64,000 nucleotides of DNA, from contig NW_002060948.1 in assembly GCF_000150275.1 (NCBI RefSeq), positions 4,878,241 through 4,942,240 on the forward strand, written 5' to 3'. A program made the position numbers and the translations under genes. Below, one piece after another: positions 1-12,700 of the stretch; the first letter of the stretch is position 1; each line of letters opens with the position of its first letter. The notes beneath the pieces are model-generated. The model did not search any database. It saw only the letters and a program-made list of their open reading frames with translations, and was not told where the DNA came from. The stretch is from Trichoplax adhaerens (Eukaryota > Placozoa > Uniplacotomia > Trichoplacea > Trichoplacidae).

Positions 1-239
1 ATTAGAATTTAAATTTCACCCTTATTTTAACATAAAATAAAATATTCTGTTGCCAAAATAAATAAGTTACCATACACCTTAATAAGATTAATCTTATGAT
101 GAAACGTTGTTTAACATAAGTATTCTTTTACGTCCTTCAGTTTTTAAGTCTATAACACATGGGCTAACTTAATATCATAGGGGTTTTGCTTTATGAAGCA
201 GCCGTCTATCGTTTCGGATTTTAAAGTTAATAGAAATTG

Positions 240-1090
240 CGGTTAGACCATCATCACAATTTACTCTGTATGTTAATTATCAGGTTGAAAGCAATTAGAA
301 TCTGTACATTAGCCGTCTAGTTGCGAAAAAATTGATCAATATATCACATGCTAGCATACGCGTTGTAATTGAACTATGTATAGGAGTTGCTTATACTATA
401 ATGTTCCTATAACAAGTTGACAATATCCCTCTGTATATTAATTATCAAGCAGAAAGTAATTAAAATCAGTGTATCTGCCGTCAAGTAGCGTAAAATTGAT
501 CAATATGCTATATGGGAGCATATGTGTGGTAACTAGACTATGTATTCGAGTTGCTTATCCCTTAATGTTCCTATAATAAGTTGACTATATCTTCCTGTGT
601 ATTAATTATTAAGTAGAAAGAAATTAAAATCAGTGTAAAGCCTATCAAGTTGGCGGAGAAATTGATCAATATGCTACAGGCGAGCATATTATAATTAGAC
701 TTTATATGCGAAATACTCATACCATGATCTTACTATGGCAAGATTGACCGTATCTATATGTATATTTTTGTCAAGCAGAAAGCAATTAAAATCAATGTTC
801 CGGCCATGAAATTGGCGTGAAAATTGATCAATATTGTACGTACGAGTTAACATGTTGCAATTGGGCTACAAATGCATTTTATTTATATCATGATCTTCCT
901 ATAACAAGGTTGATTATATCTTTCTCTCTACGTATAGTATTATCAAGCAGGAAGCAATTATTATCAGCATATCAGCGTTCAATATTGTGTAAAAAGTGAT
1001 CATTATACTACGTGCGAACATATTACAATTGGACTATATATACGAGTTACTTATACCATAATCTCTCTAATACAAAGTTAACTATATCTT
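240..1090. repeat. Divergent satellite, about 166-bp period, about five copies
   Basis: A block recurs with the anchor ATTGATCAATAT (or a variant) at about 329, 494, 661, 823 and 994, giving spacings of 165, 167, 162 and 171 bp. Around each anchor the order of sub-motifs is kept: a TTAATTATCAAG-like stretch, a GCAGAAAGCAATTA-like stretch, the anchor, a TAGACTATGTAT-like stretch, then GTTGCTTATACC and CCTATAACAAGTTGA. Copies differ at many positions, so the array is old. A partial copy may precede 240. Confidence 0.8.
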
Positions 1091-1869
1091 AACTCTATTC
1101 AGATACCTCATGATATAGTGAGGGCCAAACTAACTGAAGATAAAATCGGTTTTGTTGCAGTTTACAAAAGAGGTTCACGTAAGCTAGTCATGATACTCGG
1201 TGTAGACTAAACTTCTAGATATATATTCTTGGGTACTGGCACTTTAGATTCTACCACTGTAGGTTTATAAACTAAATTTAAATAAATTCGGTAAATATGT
1301 ACCATAATGTCCATGTATTTCCTCCTATACTCAAGATATTAGCATGCTTGTAAATCAAAGTAAACGATAAAAACGTCTTCTTGTACATTTTACCTGTCAT
1401 AACTGGAAATTATGATATCATTTGTTTTTCTCACATTTTCGATCGTAACGCGTTAATTAAAGATAATATCTTTAATCACATGTAATCTACATTTAGGAAT
1501 TAAATTTTAGCTTTATGTCACTTATATGAAGCTGTGAAAAGTACAACTAGGTATGTTTCTAGCACTAGCTATTGAATAAGGAAGCAACCCAAAAATATAT
1601 TACTATTTGCAACCATTTTAATGAGTCAATGTGAATTTGTGATATGTCAAGGAAGTCTCGCTAATTTAATGATGAAAATATTCGATTTACATAGTTGTTC
1701 AGGCTAGCAAGTTTACAGCCATTCAGGAGTTGAATAATCTACCCTACCAATGCCATAAAATCTACAAATTCTGATACACTTGCCTAATATTACATAACTC
1801 TAACCATACAAATGATGTCGCATGGATAAATAAGCAATGGAATAATAGATCACTATAATTTACTGTGTA

Positions 1870-2220
1870 CAACTCGGAAATAAAGTAATTTACAAAAACT
1901 TCCGTGGATAGTAGTACGTGTATCTTGAACGAATTTAGAAGGAATCATATATAGTGTATAGCTATAGACGTTATTATAGGTTCATATCATAAAACCCTCC
2001 ACTCGATTCTATGAAAGTGTTATGTATTCTGTATTAATGCATCAATGTAATTAACTATGCATAGCTTATAACTAACGTAATTTGCAAAATCGACTGCAGT
2101 ATGTGTATCTTGAACGAGTTTAGAAGGAATTCGGTATAAGTATTAAAGGTAGATATTATAGATTCAAATCATAAAATCCCTGTCACGTTCTGTAATAGTT
2201 ACATAATTAGTATGTTACCT
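1870..2220. repeat. Two-copy direct repeat, about 185-bp unit
   Basis: Two adjacent diverged copies share TATCTTGAACGA(A/G)TTTAGAAGG, at about 1921 and 2106. Each is preceded by a GTAATTT(A/G)CAAAA stretch and followed by a CATAAAA(C/T)CC stretch. The spacing of 185 bp gives the unit length. No coding sense was seen. Confidence 0.7.
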
Positions 2221-4886
2221 TCTTTCTATATATGGTTAAATATCACGATGTTATCACGTCATGCGTATATAGATGTAGTTATGGTACTATATTTAGGTTA
2301 TCTATATATGTATTCTCATGTTGCCATACTTGGCATGATAGTCTATTTTGTAATGTCTAAACTAGGGAAACCTTTCTGTTAGTGATGATCTTGTGATCTA
2401 CGTTAGTAGATCAAAGGTCACAATAAAGAAAGTACATAAACTCTTTATTTTAATAATAAAGTTAGTTCTTCAACTTAATTACTGGGTCTCCTTGCTGAGT
2501 GCAGATCTAGTACTTGTTACAAAATTTGGAAGTTGTAACAATCCCCTACCCAATTCTATAAAAAGTTTTGTGTTTCCTATGAGAATTATGTTTCTTTGTG
2601 TATTTAGTAATATAATAGTAGCAAATTCCATTTAAAACGTTTTATATCATATGGGTTTTACTCCATTTCTTTCTACGTCCCCTTTTTAAGCTGAATCGAT
2701 AATCGATTCCTATCAAAGATTAAAAAATTGCTATAAGTGTGAGCTCTTAAAAGCTATTTGTACATTTGTTACTTTTATTAAGAAACGTAACTATTCTTAT
2801 TAAATAGATGTACTAATCCTCTACATTTAAAAACCAAAGCAGCTTCCTTAAAATTAAACAATACTATGAAGATAATCTATTTAATTCGCTGCAAGGGTAT
2901 AGCTCTGTCTACATGACATGTTGTCTTCTTTTATTACTTCTGCACCACGAAACTATTTGAATCAAATTACTAACTCTTTATTTCGAGGCATTGAATTATA
3001 CCGTATGGTACATATCTAATCAAGGTTAGGAATCTTAAATTACCTGCGAATGTTTGTACACTGCATTAATTTAACATAGAGATTTACTATGTCGAAAAAA
3101 ATAACGATAGAATCAAACCCTATCTGATTTTACGTTTATGACTATCATTTAAAATGATTTAAGATAATGTATAAGTAACAGTGTGACTGCTTTTAGCTCG
3201 AATTAGGCTATTAAATTTATTGAATGCTCCATATTAATCTAAGTTACCGAAACTATTTTAATGTAAATTTCATTTAACTATTAAAAATATATTATCTTAA
3301 TCATTGTGGTCGATGATCGTAAGCTGTTAAAATTTACAGATTTAGAAAAGCTGAAGCTCACTTTCTTGGGCTTTTCGTATTCTGCCTAAAAAAAATTTTA
3401 ACTTTAATTTAGAGCCTAATAAGGTCAAAAATATCATTTTGAGATTTCACTAGGCTTTTAATAGTACCATATTCTCTGAAACGATGATAATATGTACTTT
3501 ACTACACCATCGAAAACTTGCAATCTCTGGTTATTTAATTCGATTCTAAACATGACAACATAACCTGGATAATTTTCAGGATTAACCAGTACTTTTTTTG
3601 CATTAGCAGGTTAGAGTACCTGCTAACTTTATGTCGTGTCTGATTTCTTTATGAACAATCTACATACCTTTTAATGTTCTATCATGATATCATAAATTAA
3701 TGCTTTGAATAAATCCTCTTGGACTGGTCAATTTATAGTTGCTTTGCAAGAGAGTTTTTTCACGCTTTAAGCGTAAATTAGTTCTCAGACAATTTTTCCT
3801 TTCAATGTAACGAGTTACTTTATAGTAGTAATGATTATATGAACGATAATTAGACTAAATCTACACTAATAAATCGTAATTTCATTATAGTCAATTATTG
3901 TCAAGATAACTTTACTATTATTTTATCGCTCATTAAGAAGTAATTAGAGCAGAAACAAAACTTAAAATTAGGATACAAAGAAGCTCATAAATCGCTTGAT
4001 AGTAATGTAGTGCAGTCCCAAAATAGATCATGTTTGTAGGTTAGATTCTGAGGGTTACTTATGTGTATATCAATAGAGCTGAATATTACAGGTAATCCTT
4101 AAAAAACGAACTAATGCAAGCGAAATGAACAAGAAACCAAAACCCAAGTTCTTGTTACAACTTTTGAAGCACTTTATAGCATCTAAGCAAATTTTAAATT
4201 ACATACCGAGCAACAAAACATTCATATATCGATTACGACTCGTTATATCAAGCTAACGACTTCTGAGTAGGAGTAGTTGATCCAGTATAGTAGACTTAAT
4301 ATATTTAAAAGACAGTTTGATCGGGCATAATCTTTACTCAATTGGCTACAGATCTTCTTAAACTTAATGCTGACAGCATACTGTAGGTAGAATTTAATAT
4401 CCTTCCTACACATAAGTAGCAGAAATGCTATACTAGATGCATAGAGTAGTCGATATAATTTTACTATCTACAATAAAATAGGATTACGCCGTAGTTGATT
4501 GGTTTCAACGTTGAAGGAACTAATAATCCGAACATTCTCTTTCAAAATCATTAAACAGATGATCAAGCTCAGTTAGACACCTCCTAAAGGAATTGACATA
4601 AACGAAGCACGCTATTTCTATTCTAAGTAAATAAAATAGCACCCTTCTTTATCCTTATTTATTTATCTAATAATGTCACACCATCTTGCATGTAAACCGA
4701 GGATAACTTTAATGATGAATGATCCCAAAATTAATTATTGTTACTAAAACCTTTCATCGAATAAAATTATTCGCAATAATTATATCGCTATCGTCTTCAT
4801 AATCAGCTTAGAAAAGTAAAGATAAGCAAAGAAATACAAGTTTGGCCTTATGCATACCTAGTAGCTATGACGAACGTTTAAATGCA

Positions 4887-4984
4887 TCTCTATAATTATA
4901 GTAAGCTTCTGATAGAGTGTCGATAAAGATTAATGTCTCTATAATTATAGTAGGATGCTGATAGAGTGTCGATAAAGATTAATG
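4887..4984. repeat. Tandem duplication of a 49-bp unit
   Basis: Positions 4887-4935 and 4936-4984 are nearly identical and differ only around the middle (AGCTTC against GGATGC). Each copy contains the short palindrome TATAATTATA. The near identity implies a recent duplication compared with the other repeats here. Confidence 0.9.
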
Positions 4985-7900
4985 GATACTCTGTCTTACT
5001 TTCAAATAGACTTTAAAGTAGCGTTAACATTATGTATCGTGAATTATTAATTCGAGAAGAAATTGACTTAAATGAAAATAGAAGCTTACTTTGTTTTATT
5101 GCGCCATCCATTTCCTATTAATGATCAGCACAGAAACTAACTTGCAAAGTTTTATCTTGATTAGTAGACGAGAGATTTTAAAAAAATCATGACCATTCTT
5201 CTCGTAGAATATACCATCAATTTAATCTTATGCTTTCATCGTTTGTCGAAGGTAATATAAAATGATTAATACGTTATGTTTTAAACTTTGATAGTAAATA
5301 CGATTGTATGTATTATTATCAATAGCGTGATTCAAATTTTAAACTGATCTTCACTCCAAGAATTAATTTCTTAAACATGCTTTAGATGCATCAAGTCCAA
5401 TACAAATATCGAAATTTAGGGAGATGAATAAGGAAGACGGTAATACAACATAAAGAATAGAATCCAATTTTGCAATTAAATTCATGAAAGGCAATCGCCA
5501 ATAGAGTTGAATAAGGATATATGGATTGAGACATTGTAAATAAATAAATAAAAATACGATCGTCTATAATAATGAATAACTTTTTTGACTAGCAACCTAT
5601 TCAATTCAATTATTTCTTTTATATCTTTTATTTGAAATAAATTATATACAGTACGTGTTCGTAAAGGCATTATTTATAATTGATAGGCAATCACTGGCTG
5701 AAAATAGTTGATTTGATGAATAATCATCACATGTTCGAAATCACTTCAAACAATTCTTGCTAATAGTATGGAGGGCATCTAATTTTAGTTTGATCGTTAC
5801 ATAACAAAATTGTGATGTTACAGTTTATTATAAAACGATATTTAATAAGGATGAGGCGAAAATTTGTTCAATAAAATCTAAATTAACTACGATATTACTC
5901 AATTTGCCAATGTTGGCTGTCTAGGCACATGTTTCTTACAACATTATTTAAATGTTAACGAAAAAGCAATTCAACAGAATATAACGTTAATGCTTAGAAA
6001 AATTTCGTGCAAAATGATCCTAACTTTATAAAGATACCATTCAATTAGAAATTAAGGTCACTAAAAACCAGTTTGTGGCGATTTGCAGCAAATGATGATA
6101 AACCTCGTAATATCATAGCAAGGACTTGAGGCCAAATCTAACTTTAATATCTTTTATTTATACGATAAGATAATTATTTAACTAGACAGTGCATCAAAGT
6201 TTATCAAAATTTAATTTGAAATTATTCAGATACGATAATAAAGCCATCCAGGCGGTACAATGCCATAGCTTTATAAAATTTCCTTCAACGTAATTTAACA
6301 CTAGGGCGAAATAGCCTCTTAACTGGTAATTCAATCTAATTGATCTAACTACACACTACGAAAGTACTATTTAGGCATTCTGATATACTAATTTTTAGAT
6401 TTTTCTTCGATACGATTGAATTTGAAGATGAAATAGTTTATCAAAATATACTGCAAACTTATCGATGTAATTTATTCACTGCGAAGATATTATTTAGGAG
6501 ATATAATAGCTTTATGCATTCCCCCTAGATGCGATTCGACACTACAATAAAATAAAAAATTGAAATTTTAGTAGCATCCCATTGATACAATTTAGATACT
6601 ACGAAGTAACTATTTTGGCCCACTACGTTATCATTTTCTATAATTCTCTCTGATATGAAACTCTAGGATAAATTTTTTTAATTGTTCATTTTACAAAGCT
6701 TCTTGGAGTCCATTCGATTAAAATTTTCTAAACACAATCTAGACTGGATAATGAAAGTACTAGAAGTTTCAATATATCAAGATTTATCAGAAATCGACCA
6801 CCACAATTTAAATAAATAATTTAATCAATTTAACATCGTACATGTTTCATAGCTAAGTAATAATCTATTTTTACATCATTTCATCTTCCATGATGATCTA
6901 ACTACCCAAAATATCCCAAGCTTAATACTAATCTGCTAGATACAATTAAAACTTAACGATGATAATACTCAGGACATCATCAAAGTGGGCTTGTAAAAAT
7001 ATCGATATTAGTTCTTATCCTGATGATCGTTTTATTTTGTACGGCTATCCAGAAATGTACTAGTTAGCAACTGTTCTCGCTGACAGGTTGATCAGTGCAG
7101 GAAATAGTTTATGCCATTGTTTTATTTTGATTTTACATTTTGTTTACATAAACAAATGACATTAGAATCTAAAAAGAATTAGTTATCAATTAATAATTAT
7201 TGATCTTATTGTTTAGTTATTTATCATCTAGTTTACGAATTCTTTTCTATTGTTTAGATTTTATAATATAGCTTTAATCTAGTACTTTATTATTTGCCGA
7301 CATCATGAATCGTAGCGTTGGCGTCCTTGAATAGATCTATTATAAACGTTCAAATAAATTGCCGTTACCCTAAGGTAGTTAAATAACTTAGGAATGATAG
7401 TTCATTTGAGTAAATCGCTAGCCTTATCTATAGTATCCACTATGATTGAATCAATCGATTGCAGCAACCATAAGCGGACACACAGCTAGTTAAAATGAAT
7501 GATTATAAGTTATAGACATCTGCTACACTTATAATTCATGAATATGTTCGTAAAGTCTTATCTAATTTCAATTCTATCCCTTAAACTCGAAAATAGTGTC
7601 AGTTATTGATCAAAATCTAGTTCAAGATCGCCTAGATCGCATTTCAAGATAAGCACAAGTGCATAATCAGACTCAGCTGCTATGAGTGAATTGATTTCTT
7701 TCAACTAATTGCTAAGGTTGCCTTAGATCATGTAATTTGAAAAACAAGGCCAAACTACTATGGTATTACTTATCATGAACCTGATATATAAAACTTAAAC
7801 CGATAACGGTCATGTAATTATTGTATAGCATGTTAGGTTTCTTTTAGTAGTCTATAGCACATAATGACTCAATCTAAACTTTACGAATTGAAATAATTGC

Positions 7901-8659
7901 ACTAAGTACGCCATACCTCGTGTTTGAATAGCTGCTAGAGTGAAATCATGAGAGCAATTAACAGATTAAGAGATACTTTCCGGCCGGTTCAGGGGTATAA
8001 TTTGAAAGGAATACCGAAAAACCGATAGAATTACTTTCTAAACGGAATATTTTACTTCACCCACCAATAATTATAATCTGTACTATGAGGTTATTTTAAC
8101 AGCTTTTTAAAAGATATCGTAGCTCTTCGACCTCAACTTGGGCTATCAAAATTAATAAGTTAGTCATAAACGACTGCAGTGATATCCAGATAATCGATTG
8201 AGTGTCTATGGCTATGATAAAGCACGATTTCGGTTTTCTGCGCAATAATTGGTTATATGAATAAAACTACTCGACCATGAATATCACCGTAAGGCTAACA
8301 TGCTGTAAGTAATAATTCAGGAACAACCTTTATGAGTTATATCTAGCTGAACTATCGGTAGCTGTATTATATAGTATAGGTCTATAAATAAAATACTAGC
8401 TATTAAGTGAAATAAAAGACTGCAGATATCGTAATAAAAATATGACGTTGTCTAGCAGTATTGACAAATGAATTCTAACCAATCGATAGCGATATCTATT
8501 TTTATTGGCTTATTCCTTTTAACATATATGACCACATTACCCAAAACTGTACATTAAAGTTGAATAGCGACGATAACTATTAATAACAGAAAGAAAAAAC
8601 GAAATGTATTAGCATAGTCACAGGCAAATTCTTATACAATATCTCGTATGTTTTAATAG

Positions 8660-8829
8660 ATGGAAAGAACAGACTTATATCACAAATAGAACATGTTATA
8701 GCCGAAAATGTTGGTATTCCAGATAACTTATCAAATTATAATAATCGTATAGCGCTAAATAGGCGATTAATTGACAGCCTCATAACTGAGTCATGTAATA
8801 TAAACGGTGAACAAATTGTTGATGCTTGA
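8660..8829 (+). other. Possible orphan terminal exon (unidentified)
   Basis: After a good acceptor-like TTTTAATAG, one frame stays open for about 56 codons to a TGA. The hydrophilic translation includes the segments IEHVIAENVGIPDNLSNYNN and RRLIDSLITESCNINGEQI. No in-frame ATG opens it, so it would need upstream exons, and none was found. An open stretch of this length is expected many times by chance in a window like this. Only the balanced residue composition and the acceptor favour it. Confidence 0.15.
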
Positions 8830-9755
8830 GCTAAATAGTTTTGTATTTTTAGTGCGTTTCAGTCATAATGTTCTATCTTAACAATTGGAGAATGATGTTT
8901 CATTAGTACAGATTGACCAAATTGCCAATAGTACCAATAGTAAATATTCGCTATAGATGATTCAATCGCACATGTGTAGTCCACTTTACAGATTTGTATA
9001 TTAATAGGTTAAAATCGTTAATTCCCAACTAATTTACAAAGTAGATCTAGTTTGTTAGCCATGTAACACAACAATAATAGAATTTTGACATGAATAAACA
9101 ATATGAATTAGAGCGTATTCCTCATCTACAACATTATGATAAATTTCCTGTATCGGAATAGCGTAATACACCGTACTTAGTAACGGCGGTGAAAAAAATG
9201 ATAATATACTAGACTATCAATTAGTTAAATGGTTTATGACAATTCGCATGACCTCGATACGAGAGGCCAATCACTGGTTTTACTAATATCACATATAATT
9301 GGTCGGTTTACTTCTTTGCACGATACAATTGAAGTATAAGAAGAATACAGTACTATAAATTTACGTCCAAGAAAAAATTTGTTCGTATCTCAAAATGTAT
9401 CACAAATCTGATGGAAGGATCACGAATATGGTGAAATGTGAATACGTCATCGTCATCATTAAGGCAATTCATGTAATTTAGGAAGGTCCTTTACACATCA
9501 GAAAAATGTCAAAAGAATAATGGGTTCTATTAAAATGTATCATATAGTTAATTCTATTACTTATAGCGTAAGCAAATGTTAATCTCCAGATAACTACAAT
9601 TTCGTATTGACATCTACAATGTGAAATCAGTATAATATGTGAGTTTTACAATCTTTTACAGTATCCTAAAAAAAATCCATTAATTTTTTTCATAATATTC
9701 ATACAATGGCAACCTCTGATAATTGACAATTAATAAAACTACATCAGACATCACA
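8830..9755. other. 3' flank of the atrophin gene
   Basis: This AT-rich stretch lies just downstream of the stop codon of the minus-strand atrophin gene and probably includes its 3' untranslated region at the right end. No other gene or conspicuous repeat is visible. Confidence 0.5.
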
Positions 9756-12700
9756 CTAAAATCCACCTGGTGGAAATACACCTTGATGATGATCATTAAA
9801 TAGCATTGGTGGTGCGGTAAACCATGCCGGAACTGGTGGTTGACCTGACGCCGCTGCCGAAGCTGCTGCCGCTGCAGCATTACCTGATCGTGTCCACTCG
9901 TATGCCACTTGGTCAATCATGTTGCGTGATAAGGTTTGACGCAAACCTTCTTGGCTGTAAAATTGCATCATACGTTGCAATTCAGGGTTCATACTAAAAG
10001 CATTCGATGGTATATTACCCATTGCTAAATTTGATAATACTTCAGGTGGAATATAAGAACCATTTAGTAACGGAGACATGAAATTATTCTCAATCGGGTG
10101 AATACCAGTTGGGCCAAGTTGACTATGTAATGCGGGCATGCCATATTGATGAATAGGGTGCATCGCTAGAGATGACGGATCAACATGATGATGCTGATGT
10201 TGAAGAGGATTACCGTGGAGCATTCCGGAATGGCATTCATTGCTTGCCATTAGCGGATTTTGAAATTGAAGTAAGCCATTTCCATTATGAATATTTGGCA
10301 ATGATGGCAAAGTATTCGCCGCCATATTATGACCATGCATATAATAATTGTTAGTTGGATTTACATTACCGTACTGCGTAAATCGATTAGCAGCAACATT
10401 ATGTACTGATGGTAAATTTCTTTCCTGAATGGCATTGCGAACGGTATTACTTTCTTCACGATCAGCCGAAACATCTTGCGGCTTGAAGGCAGATTTTGTT
10501 GGAGTCGATCCCTCAGATACAGGTACTCTTTTTTCATCGCTTTTCTCCTAATAGCAGCAATTAAACAATAAAACATCAGCTGTTAACTTCAATTTTTAAT
10601 GTATTTTTTATTCATAAACTGAGTCATCAATAATAATCATCATTATTGTAGTAATACAGTTAGCTAAATTGTAATATTACGCTCACCATTTCAGGCCTAG
10701 ACTTCTTATCTTGCTTTACAGCTATTGCACTAGTCGTAGTGGTTGATGTAGTCGGTGTCGATGTTGCACTTGTCCCCTTTATTTCCATTTGTTTCAATGG
10801 CGTGAAAGATAAATCTGTGCGAGCTGATCCTATTGTTCCTTTCATATGATGAAGACGCTTAACAAATCGCGCTGATGTACTAACATGAATGCTTTCTTGA
10901 TCTTTACTACTGTTTCTATTTGTTCTTTGCGCGTTTCCGTTAATAGGTTCTTCAGTAGTATTCGTACTGCTTGTGCTTGAGTTATCGTCAGTATCGCTAT
11001 CGCTACTAACAGATTTCTATACAGCGCAGAATAATCAAGAAATGACTCTAAATTATCTTAAATACATCTATTTTTAGATTCCAAGCAGTTCTTGAACTAA
11101 CCTGGCTTTGCACCTTCTTTTTCGATCGTTTACGTCGTCTGTTATCAATCGACTTATTAGCAGCACGTTTGGTGCTCGTAGTCTTAGTTGGAACTCTTCC
11201 TCTTCTCTTCGGTTTTTGTTCGACGAGCGATCCATTACTACTGGAAGGGCTACATGCAATAGCATTAGATCCAGTAACATCTTGGCGATGTACACCATTA
11301 TCAACTGATGATGAATCACTATTGCTTGGTGAAGATCTATTACGCGTGAAGCGACTACTATGCCGATTATTCCCATTATCAACTTTTCGCGGCCTTCTGC
11401 GTTTTACTTCCATCTGTAGAAAGGGTTTAGAGGCATTTTAAAACGTTGTAATATAACGAAAAATTAACTTTGCGAGACGCTTTCAATATTAAATGATCAC
11501 TTGATTGTTACCTCATCCTTCTTTCTTTTTTCTTTTTCTTTTTCCTTTTCTCTTTCGTATAATTTTAGTAATTGAGCCGGCGGCTCAACAGAATCAGGAA
11601 TTGATTTCATTTCTCCATACTTTTTAAAGTATATTCTACAATCATCACAAAGTAACTGCTTATCAACACCGGAATGGTGCCAACTGCGTGATGTAGTAGA
11701 ATAACAATGTCGACAACAATACAAGCGACGATCTCTATCGCCTTCTTCACCAGTCAAACCATCTTCACTAGCAGAACCAAGATCAGCTATAATTATTATT
11801 ATAAAAGCTAAACATCAATTTAAACCACCTTAGTAATAACAATTCATAATAAATTGTTGAAAAAGTTATTCTAAGCGAAGTAAATTATTTATTTCACTTA
11901 CGAAGTTCAGATTTATTATTTCTAATCTTTGTAGCGCGCGGCGCTCGCTGACGTCTAATATTACGACGATGTTTTCGATAGGCTTTGGCATTAGTTGCGC
12001 CCTTTGTTTTCTTCCAGTGATAGTAAAATTCTATCAAATCACCCTATTATCAAGTAGAATGACAGTGAATAAACAAACCGATGATTTGTTAGTACAAATG
12101 TATACAATCGAACAATGGTCTTTAATGTCCAAATTGCAATAGGATACGTTGCAATCTTTAGGTAGACTACGTAGTTGCGGTTAACTCGTACCGTGTCTTT
12201 CTCAGAAAACAGCTCTTTACGTATTCGATGAAAATTTTTGCCGTATAGTCTTAATCCTTTGACGAAGCGTTTCTAGATTTATCCAATTTACAACAAAAGT
12301 GAATGCATACGGTTAATAATGTAGTACAAGATATTTATTGAAACAGTAAAAGCCGATCATAAAAATTTACTCTAATTGCATTTACCGTATCATCATCATT
12401 CCAAACTTTAAGAAAAGATTTCGGGAGCGGTCTTTCAGTTAGACTCTTCATAGCTGAGTCAGTATCGAAATGATTTTCATAGAGCTATTTTTATAAGTCA
12501 ATACTTGATTACTGCCATGGTCTAATTACTTAAATATTGCGGTAACATAATACAGAACGGAAATAATTAATCTTACCTTCATTAATGCGTTATATTGCAC
12601 GACACAGTCCGATATCTATTAAATTGTAGAATATTTGCAACATTAATAACAATACTACTGTAATATAAAATATACAGTATATTCAACTAATTAACTAACA

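Larger units (their letters stand above)
1..8659. other. Gene-poor AT-rich region with tandem repeats
   Basis: No coding exon of a recognisable family was found on either strand. The open frames present are short and consistent with chance in AT-rich DNA. The supported content is repetitive and is listed separately: a diverged satellite near the left edge, a two-copy block near 2 kb, and a 49-bp tandem duplication near 4.9 kb. Confidence 0.6.

Noticed and set aside
240-1090. Regularly spaced repeats considered as a CRISPR array
   Set aside because: The genome is eukaryotic, the whole unit repeats in diverged form instead of short identical repeats with unique spacers, and there are no cas genes.
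7366-7385. CCCTAAGGTAG, similar to a conserved large-subunit rRNA stretch
   Set aside because: The flanking sequence does not match rRNA on either side, and the resemblance ends after about 11 bases.
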